Source: an uncultured Chitinophagaceae bacterium (GTDB lineage Bacteria; Bacteroidota; Bacteroidia; Chitinophagales; Chitinophagaceae). From it: 64,000 nt of DNA. Each line of letters opens with the position of its first letter. The stretch's first letter is position 1. Below, piece by piece: positions 58,400 to 64,000 of the stretch. The position numbers were made by a program, and so were the translations under genes. Below the pieces are notes generated by a model. It did no database searches. It was not told the origin of the DNA and saw nothing but the letters and a program-made list of their open reading frames with translations. The DNA is taken from the NCBI GenBank assembly GCA_937958995.1, contig CALGAP010000011.1, forward strand, positions 310,001 through 374,000, written 5' to 3'.

Positions 58400-59304
58400 T
58401 TTCCTTTTATCAACTTCACCCACCAGGGAAGACGATTGATGCGCAACGATGCATATTGCTCCGCCTGCGCACCAAAACTCCCGTAAAAGTTAGCCAGTCC
58501 TTCAATATCTGATCCTTCAAAATCGAGCAGCATATTCCTGCTTGCATGAGTGGCGATAAAGCGATCAATCAAAAAATGCGAGGCGCCTTCAATTCTTTTT
58601 CCCGCAGGATTGCCGACGAGTATATAATAAGCTCGGTGATGGGAAAAGAAGAAAAGTGCTGAAGCAGCGAGCTCATTTTCTTCGGTAAACACGCCGCATG
58701 CCAGGGCTTCATTTCGCTGACACAAATAATTACAAAGCTGGCTGAATCTCTTAAAATCACTTGTTTTATAGTTGCTGCGATTAGCGTCTTCAGAAATAGT
58801 GAGTACCAGGTCGGGATCGATGTTGGTTTCATATCGCAGTTGCTGCGCGCTGGCTTTCTTCAGGTTTCGTCGCAGGTTGTCGTTGTAGCCGGCACTGATG
58901 TCTTCGTAAGGTCTTGCGAGATCAAGTACAAAATTGTTGCGCAGCGGAAAGCCGAAATCGAATACATTGTCTTTGTTCAATTCAATTTCAATCAGCCTGA
59001 ATTTTTTCGGAATGGCGTCGAGCATGCGCAGCACTCTTTCTTTTGTCAGTCCATTTCCGAATACACCTAATGAAGCGGTAAAGGCGGGTTGATACAGGTA
59101 TGAAATTCCCCATTTCCGGTTCCAGGTGAGCGGCATCACGGCTTCATAATCGCCCATCACCAACGCATCCCAGTGGCGCGACATATGATCGAGGTAAAAA
59201 GAGTAAGCGTATACAAGACCATTCGATGCCGTACTAATGCATTGATCCCAACGCGTAGTATCGATCTCTCCGCGACGCAAATATTTTATCGTACGACCAG
59301 GCAT
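58396..59304 (-). CDS. GNAT-fold (BioF2-like) acyltransferase family protein
   Basis: 302 residues from the ATG at 59304, one base after the M1 gene stop; an earlier start overlaps that gene. It has a double GNAT-like layout as in FemAB and BioF2 proteins: DALVMGDYEAVMPLTWNRKW in the first half, and GVFTEENELAASALFFFSHH then RAYYILVGNPAGKRIEGASH with FLIDRFIATHASRNMLLDFE in the second. Members add amino acids or acyl groups to cell-wall or surface molecules. The substrate is unknown. Coupled to the M1 peptidase gene. Confidence 0.7.
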   Translation of the reverse strand: MPGRTIKYLRRGEIDTTRWDQCISTASNGLVYAYSFYLDHMSRHWDALVMGDYEAVMPLTWNRKWGISYLYQPAFTASLGVFGNGLTKERVLRMLDAIPKKFRLIEIELNKDNVFDFGFPLRNNFVLDLARPYEDISAGYNDNLRRNLKKASAQQLRYETNIDPDLVLTISEDANRSNYKTSDFKRFSQLCNYLCQRNEALACGVFTEENELAASALFFFSHHRAYYILVGNPAGKRIEGASHFLIDRFIATHASRNMLLDFEGSDIEGLANFYGSFGAQAEQYASLRINRLPWWVKLIKGN

Positions 59305-59305
59305 A

Positions 59306-62128
59306 TCAGAACGGCAGTTTTGTACCCCCAATTTTCCTCAAATTAAGGCGGTGTATATCGAAGCTGAACGAAAGCCGTTTGAAAAATTTATTTTCTTCGG
59401 GTACAGTCTTCAGGTTATTCCTGAATTCTTTGCTGTATAAAATGGGTGCGTGAAAATGTACCAGGTCGTTGAAGAACGACAACTGCAGGCCGGCCACGTA
59501 TAAGAAGCGGCTGGTATTTGCCTCTTTCTTCCAGGCTTCTGCATAGGTGCCGGCATCAAAGAAAATGCGAAGCGGAAGAATCTCAGGAATCAAACCACGA
59601 GGCAAAGTAGTAGCAAGATTAATGGAAGCAACCCAGTTGTCCGACCGACCCTGCAGGCCATCAAACATATCGGTGCGCAGTTTCAGAGCGCCATCGCGCA
59701 TCATGATCTGCTGGCTCGCGAAACCCTGAAATTCGTTTCTTCCATAGAAATAATTGCTGTAGGTATAATCTTCATTTCCGCGAACAGCGGTCAGTTTGGG
59801 ATGATATACGTATGTTGCAAATTCCTTCGCTGTGGTTCTGCCACCGAGGTATCCAAATTTCGCCGCAAACGCACGCAGCTGCATACCGCCGCCTTTTTCA
59901 TAATTGAAGAAATAATGGCCGGTGGCAGAGGCACGGTAAAATCCGTCGCCTTGCTGCAATTGCACTAGTAAATCGTAAGGATATAGTTTCCGGTAATCAG
60001 TGATGGAAAAACTAAGTTGATTCAGGTAGCGGCTTCGCGCTTTGCCTTCTGTGGGATAATACTCGCCATCGTCCTGGTCTTGCACATACATGAAGCCTTT
60101 TTCTGAGATAAAAAATGTTTTCCATTCCAGCCATTTTTCTACAGAACTCAAAGGACTTTTGTTATTAAACGTCAATCGCAGTGAAGGGGCGATCTTGCTG
60201 AACCCGCCAAACACTTTTTCTCCCGCACTATCCACGCCGCTCAGCGATGAAAAGCGCGATCCGTTAACAGCCAGTTCAACGTACTTTATTTTGCCGTCGG
60301 GCATCCAGGTATAACCCATTTTGCCGATACCGTTGAATTGTTTGCTGTTGGTAGCATACAGCGGAGCTGCGATGAATTGAAACTTGTTAACCGGTAGATT
60401 GTAGTTGTGCAGCAACAAGCCCACCATGAACCCGTCGTACTTGTTGTACCCCGGCACCGGGGTCCAGCCGATATAATTTACGCGGTCGTAGTCTTTGAAT
60501 GAAAACAGGAAGACGGGTTTTATTTTTTGGTGAGGTTTATTTTCGTTGATGGGTCCCTTCTTATCGAGTTCGGCAAATAATTCGCCCAGGTCCTTGCCGG
60601 CATGTTCTTCAGCCACCTTGCGAAAATCTTCGGGATAAGGATGCCTGAACTGCCATTGCCGGTAATAGTCCTGCATCATGGCATCAAACTTTTCAGTGCC
60701 CATCGTCTGCTCGAGTTTCTTCATCCATGCGGCGGCTTTGCCATAGGCGACGAGACTGTAATTGAACTCAGTAAAATCTACCGACGAAGTATTGATGGGC
60801 TGATCATCTTTTCTTTGGGCATAAGCATCGTGCAAAAGACAGACATCGTTGACAGGCAGGCGTCTGCCCATAAAACTGGTACTGTCTGTCCTGGGATATT
60901 TCCACGCTTCATACCTGTCGTCGTAATAACTGTTCATGCCTTCGTCCATCCAGGGATGATCGCGTTCGTTGCTGGCGAGTATGCCGTAAAACCAGTTGTG
61001 ACCAATTTCATGTGCAATGATCTTGTCGAGCGACTCGGCATCGGGCATAGGAGAAATGCTCGTGATAGTGGGATATTCCATGCCGCCGCTGAAGCCCATC
61101 GGCGTTTCCACCACTGTCACTACATCATAAGGATACTCGCCTATCAGCTTCGAGCGAAACAGCAGCGCATCTTTGATATAGGAAATACTGTTTTGCCAGC
61201 CTTCGTCATTTTTCGATCTGAAAAAGCTGTATGCCTGCACCATTTTCCCCGAAGGCAGTTGAATTGCCTCCTGTTTTACGGTAAAATCTTTTGCTGCAAA
61301 CCAGGCGAAGTCGTGTACATTATTGATCTTATACTGAAGCGTTTTCAGTTTGGTAGCGACTGGGTTCACCGGCGAACCGGCAGTCTTTTTTGGCGGTGGT
61401 TTGGCGCCGAAGCGCGGCTTCTTTTGAGGCGCAGGTTCCGGCTTCACTTCACCCGTTCCTCTCCATGAGCCGTCGGCGGGCGGCATGCCTGTGGCAGCAA
61501 CAGTATATGTTTCAGGTAAAGTTATACGAACATCAAAACTTCCAAACTCGCTGTAAAACTCACCCTGGTGCAGGTAAGGCATGGGGTGCCAGCCTTTGTG
61601 ATCGTACACGGCTGGTTTGGGGTACCACTGCGTAACCTGGTAGGATTGACCAATATGTCCGCCCCGCGAAAAATTAGCAGGCAGCTTTACATGAAAGGGT
61701 GTGGTAATAGTGGTTTGTTCGCCGGGCGCGAGCGGGGCCGGCAAAAACACCTGCACCACGTCAATAAATTGCGGATGGTCCTGCACACGCAGGGTGGTGT
61801 TGTTGACGCGAAAATCGAGACGATTGATATAGCCGCGTTTTTCTTTGCCGGCAAAATAGAAGTCTGTACGGCCATTCAGCAACAATTGCTCGCTAAACGC
61901 CGTCTGATCATTTTTATACGCGTTGGGCCATAAGTGGAACCAGATATAATGCAGGGTATCCGGCGAATGATTCACGTAAACCAGTTTAAGAAAACCATCC
62001 AGCGTATGCTCCTGGTCGTCCAGGCTCACATCGATGGTATAATGTACTTCCTGTTGCCAGTACTTCGACTGGGCTTCACCTGGAAAATGGATCGCCGTAA
62101 TAAGCAGTAGTAAGCAAAAATTTTTCAA
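59306..62128 (-). CDS. M1-family metallopeptidase with barrel-like C-terminal half
   Basis: 940 residues. Signal peptide MKNFCLLLLITAIHFPGEAQ. N-terminal beta domain (20-215), a Pro/Lys-rich insert (about 226-256), then the catalytic domain: exopeptidase motif GGMEYP (348-353), zinc site HEIGH (373-377) and the third ligand Glu396, exactly HExxH-x18-E. After about residue 535 there is no M1 C-terminal domain. Instead some 400 residues show alternating hydrophobic and polar strands, many Tyr, Phe and Gly turns, and end GGTKLPF with a terminal Phe, as in outer-membrane barrels. It is probably an outer-membrane-anchored aminopeptidase. Confidence 0.85.
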   Translation of the reverse strand: MKNFCLLLLITAIHFPGEAQSKYWQQEVHYTIDVSLDDQEHTLDGFLKLVYVNHSPDTLHYIWFHLWPNAYKNDQTAFSEQLLLNGRTDFYFAGKEKRGYINRLDFRVNNTTLRVQDHPQFIDVVQVFLPAPLAPGEQTTITTPFHVKLPANFSRGGHIGQSYQVTQWYPKPAVYDHKGWHPMPYLHQGEFYSEFGSFDVRITLPETYTVAATGMPPADGSWRGTGEVKPEPAPQKKPRFGAKPPPKKTAGSPVNPVATKLKTLQYKINNVHDFAWFAAKDFTVKQEAIQLPSGKMVQAYSFFRSKNDEGWQNSISYIKDALLFRSKLIGEYPYDVVTVVETPMGFSGGMEYPTITSISPMPDAESLDKIIAHEIGHNWFYGILASNERDHPWMDEGMNSYYDDRYEAWKYPRTDSTSFMGRRLPVNDVCLLHDAYAQRKDDQPINTSSVDFTEFNYSLVAYGKAAAWMKKLEQTMGTEKFDAMMQDYYRQWQFRHPYPEDFRKVAEEHAGKDLGELFAELDKKGPINENKPHQKIKPVFLFSFKDYDRVNYIGWTPVPGYNKYDGFMVGLLLHNYNLPVNKFQFIAAPLYATNSKQFNGIGKMGYTWMPDGKIKYVELAVNGSRFSSLSGVDSAGEKVFGGFSKIAPSLRLTFNNKSPLSSVEKWLEWKTFFISEKGFMYVQDQDDGEYYPTEGKARSRYLNQLSFSITDYRKLYPYDLLVQLQQGDGFYRASATGHYFFNYEKGGGMQLRAFAAKFGYLGGRTTAKEFATYVYHPKLTAVRGNEDYTYSNYFYGRNEFQGFASQQIMMRDGALKLRTDMFDGLQGRSDNWVASINLATTLPRGLIPEILPLRIFFDAGTYAEAWKKEANTSRFLYVAGLQLSFFNDLVHFHAPILYSKEFRNNLKTVPEENKFFKRLSFSFDIHRLNLRKIGGTKLPF

Positions 62129-62288
62129 CCTGGTTCTTTTAAATGGACTTTAATCACGCTCGCTTTTGCCGCCACGAATTTCCCTCCGACAATATTCTGC
62201 GCGGATTGGGCCTGTACCCTCTCTGATCGCTTCCACCCTTACTGGTTCGCCATGCGGCCACCCGGGCAGCGGCAGACATCTTTGCCGG

Positions 62289-62396
62289 TTTAGGGTTTCG
62301 TATGTCGTGTTTCGGGTTTTTCATGGGAAATGGTTTCCTGTATAACGTTCGAAACCACGGGAATAATATGTGGTTCCGGGTTTGCCCGAAACCCTC
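62289..62396. repeat. two-armed intergenic repeat, GTTTCGGG family, copy 9
   Basis: Between the M1 gene and the sugar transferase gene. The left arm is AGGGTTTCGTATGTCGTGTT then TCGGGTTTTTC. The right arm is GTGGTTCCGGGTTTGCCC then GAAACCCTC. The centre also has TTCGAAACCACGG. It ends eight bases from the sugar transferase stop. The remaining 160 bases toward the M1 gene show nothing recognisable. Confidence 0.75.
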
Positions 62397-62403
62397 AACC
62401 AGC

Positions 62404-63819
62404 TCACCTTCCTTTCCCCAAAAAAATAATCCTCAACGTATACAGCAATATCTTCAAATCCAGGGCCAGCGATATATTTTCGATATAGATCAGGTCGTAC
62501 TTCATGCGCTCGATCATCTGGTCTACATTCTCTGCATAGCCGTATTGTACCATGCCCCAGCTGGTGAGACCGGGTTTTACTTTGAGCAGGTAGTTGAAAT
62601 AGGGCGTTTGCTGCTGAATCTGTTTGATGTAGTATTCGCGCTCGGGCCGGGGACCCACGAGACTCATTTCACCTTTCAGGATGTTCCAGAGTTGTGGCAG
62701 TTCGTCGAGGCGCCATTTGCGCATGGTCTTGCCCCAGCGAGTGATGCGGGGGTCGTTGGCCGAGGAAAGCTGCGGGCCATTTTTCTCGGCGGGATGATAC
62801 ATAGACCGGAACTTATGGATGAAAAATTTTCTGCCCCTGTACCCCACCCGCTCCTGGCTGTAGATAATAGGACCGGGAGAAGAAAGCTTCACGCGGATCA
62901 TTACGTAAAGCATCAGCGGCGACAATACGATCAATCCGAGAACCGAAAACACCACATCGATCACCCTCTTGATATTCTGCTGCCACTCGGGCATGAGGCC
63001 GGTCTTGATATCCGAAAGCATGGCGCCAAATACGTGACTGGTTTTTACCGAACCGGAAAGAATATCGAGGATGTCGGGAACGATCTTGATCTCCACGTCT
63101 TTTTCGCTGAGAATATTGATCACATTTTCCACCTGCTGTTTCTGCGATTTTTCCATCGCTATTACCACCAGCCTGATATCCTGGTCTTTAAGCACCTGTT
63201 CCATATCCTGCAGCGTGCCGCGTTTGGGAATATGTTTGCTGATGCCATTGCCATCGTGGCCCGCCGTGATGTAACCTGTATAGTGATAGCCCGCATTCTT
63301 AAGACCTTCGCGGGTATCGCGGTAAATTTTTTCAGCCACTGAATTACCTCCTACCAGCAAGGTGTTGAAACGCACCACGCCCTTGTTAATCTGCCGGCGC
63401 ACGATATCGAGCAAAATGCTGCGCCCTGTCCAGGTTAAAAAAAGTTGCGCGCCAATATATACCAGCAGCGCCTTGTAGTAATAAGTGTATTGAGTCTGCG
63501 GGTCGTTGATCACGATGCTGAAGAAAATGATGGTGCTGCCGATAAGACAGCAAAGCAGCGTGATGCCAAATTCACTCAGCCGCGACTTGCGATACAAAGA
63601 ATGATAAGCGCCCACCAGCGAGTAAAACAGTATCCACGCAATAGGAATCAGCGTGATGCCCCACCAGAAACGGTCGTTCAGCACCAGGTGGCCCTTGACG
63701 GTGATGGATTCATTCAGAAAGTAACGGCGGGCAAAGTACAGTACCACCCAGGCCAGCATGGCAGCAATATAGTCGCTCAACAAATACCAGGCGCTATGAA
63801 TACGTTTGGCAGGGGGCAT
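62404..63819 (-). CDS. undecaprenyl-phosphate glucose phosphotransferase (WcaJ-like)
   Basis: 471 residues from the ATG at 63819; a TTG six bases earlier is less likely. N-terminal four-helix membrane region, a CoA-binding-like Rossmann domain (NTLLVGGNSVAEKIYRDTRE), a fifth helix DVVFSVLGLIVLSPLMLYVM, and the catalytic domain: SSPGPIIYSQERVGYRGRKF, KFRSMYHPAEKNGPQLSSAN, RWRLDELPQLWNILKGEMSL-type block (KWRLDELPQLWNILKGEMSL) and VGPRPEREYYIKQIQQQTPY. It starts exopolysaccharide repeat units by moving sugar-1-phosphate to undecaprenyl phosphate. Confidence 0.94.
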   Translation of the reverse strand: MPPAKRIHSAWYLLSDYIAAMLAWVVLYFARRYFLNESITVKGHLVLNDRFWWGITLIPIAWILFYSLVGAYHSLYRKSRLSEFGITLLCCLIGSTIIFFSIVINDPQTQYTYYYKALLVYIGAQLFLTWTGRSILLDIVRRQINKGVVRFNTLLVGGNSVAEKIYRDTREGLKNAGYHYTGYITAGHDGNGISKHIPKRGTLQDMEQVLKDQDIRLVVIAMEKSQKQQVENVINILSEKDVEIKIVPDILDILSGSVKTSHVFGAMLSDIKTGLMPEWQQNIKRVIDVVFSVLGLIVLSPLMLYVMIRVKLSSPGPIIYSQERVGYRGRKFFIHKFRSMYHPAEKNGPQLSSANDPRITRWGKTMRKWRLDELPQLWNILKGEMSLVGPRPEREYYIKQIQQQTPYFNYLLKVKPGLTSWGMVQYGYAENVDQMIERMKYDLIYIENISLALDLKILLYTLRIIFLGKGR

Positions 63820-63827
63820 GTACAAGT

Positions 63828-64000
63828 TTACGCTATAATATTATTGTTTTTGATCTTTTGCAAAATCTGGTGTGCCACATCCATCGCCCGGTATCCATCC
63901 ACTTCGGATACAACTGTTGATGTATTTTTTAAAATAGAATCGCGAAAGGCTTCCAGTTCTTTCTTAATAGCGTTTACTTCAGGCACCTGCGGATTTACAA
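63828..64000 (-). CDS. Gfo/Idh/MocA-family oxidoreductase, C-terminal end (runs off window)
   Basis: The last 57 codons of a gene continuing past base 64000. The end VNAIKKELEAFRDSILKNTS, then VVSEVDGYRAMDVAHQILQK is typical of the C-terminal domain of Gfo/Idh/MocA sugar dehydrogenases found in polysaccharide gene sets. Its stop is nine bases before the sugar transferase start, so the two are one operon. This supports a surface polysaccharide locus extending to the right. Confidence 0.75.
   Translation of the reverse strand, partial: VNPQVPEVNAIKKELEAFRDSILKNTSTVVSEVDGYRAMDVAHQILQKIKNNNIIA

Overview
The window is a chromosomal segment of a Bacteroidota bacterium, most likely a member of the Chitinophagaceae. 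This placement is inferred from gene content and promoter type, not from a database search. The supporting signs are: repeated TAnnTTTG minus-7 promoter boxes, a type IX secretion (T9SS) C-terminal sorting domain on a large surface protein, a class III glutamine synthetase, an M1 peptidase with a barrel-like tail, a eukaryote-like branched-chain aminotransferase, and start sites without clear Shine-Dalgarno sequences. I see no tRNA, rRNA, CRISPR array, prophage or intact insertion sequence.

Positions 1-14545 (minus strand) hold the S10-spc ribosomal protein operon, in transcription order rpsJ, rplC, rplD, rplW, rplB, rpsS, rplV, rpsC, rplP, rpmC, rpsQ, rplN, rplX, rplE, rpsN, rpsH, rplF, rplR, rpsE, rpmD, rplO, secY, map. 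The usual continuation (infA, rpmJ, rpsM, rpsK, rpsD, rpoA, rplQ) is not there. After map come an unknown gene and a truncated flavoprotein gene. A S9 dipeptidyl peptidase, a lipoprotein and a 64-residue protein separate this operon from the str genes (fusA at 19287-21434; rpsG and rpsL up to 22559), which carry their own promoters and terminators.

Positions 22748-34165 hold a 1223-residue T9SS-exported surface protein with five cysteine-containing repeats, ilvE, a plus-strand run (unknown protein, rdgB, an ECF sigma factor, its probable membrane anti-sigma factor, a thioesterase), then aroE, a phosphosulfolactate synthase homologue and a TPR protein. Positions 34166-43878 hold two small exported proteins, yidC, pyrG, a 58-residue protein with its own terminator, and the operon purL-hldD-proC. 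Positions 43954-64000 mix envelope and housekeeping genes: two glycosyltransferases, a polytopic membrane protein, glnN, a lipid kinase, surE, a T9SS remnant, an acyltransferase, cmk, clpC, a STAS protein, ispD, a BioF2-like acyltransferase, the M1 peptidase, an undecaprenyl-phosphate sugar transferase and the end of a Gfo/Idh/MocA oxidoreductase.

The most distinctive signal is in the spacers. At least nine intergenic regions carry two-armed elements. One arm repeats degenerate GTTTCGGG-like words and the other arm repeats the complement (CCCGAAAC), with a variable centre. Four lie between co-transcribed ribosomal protein genes. Two more spacers have the same architecture built from unrelated words (GTTAACAGG and TTTGAACAAGGAA). 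Terminator-like hairpins also occur inside the ribosomal operon, after rpsJ and between rplO and secY, which suggests that expression is tuned at RNA level.
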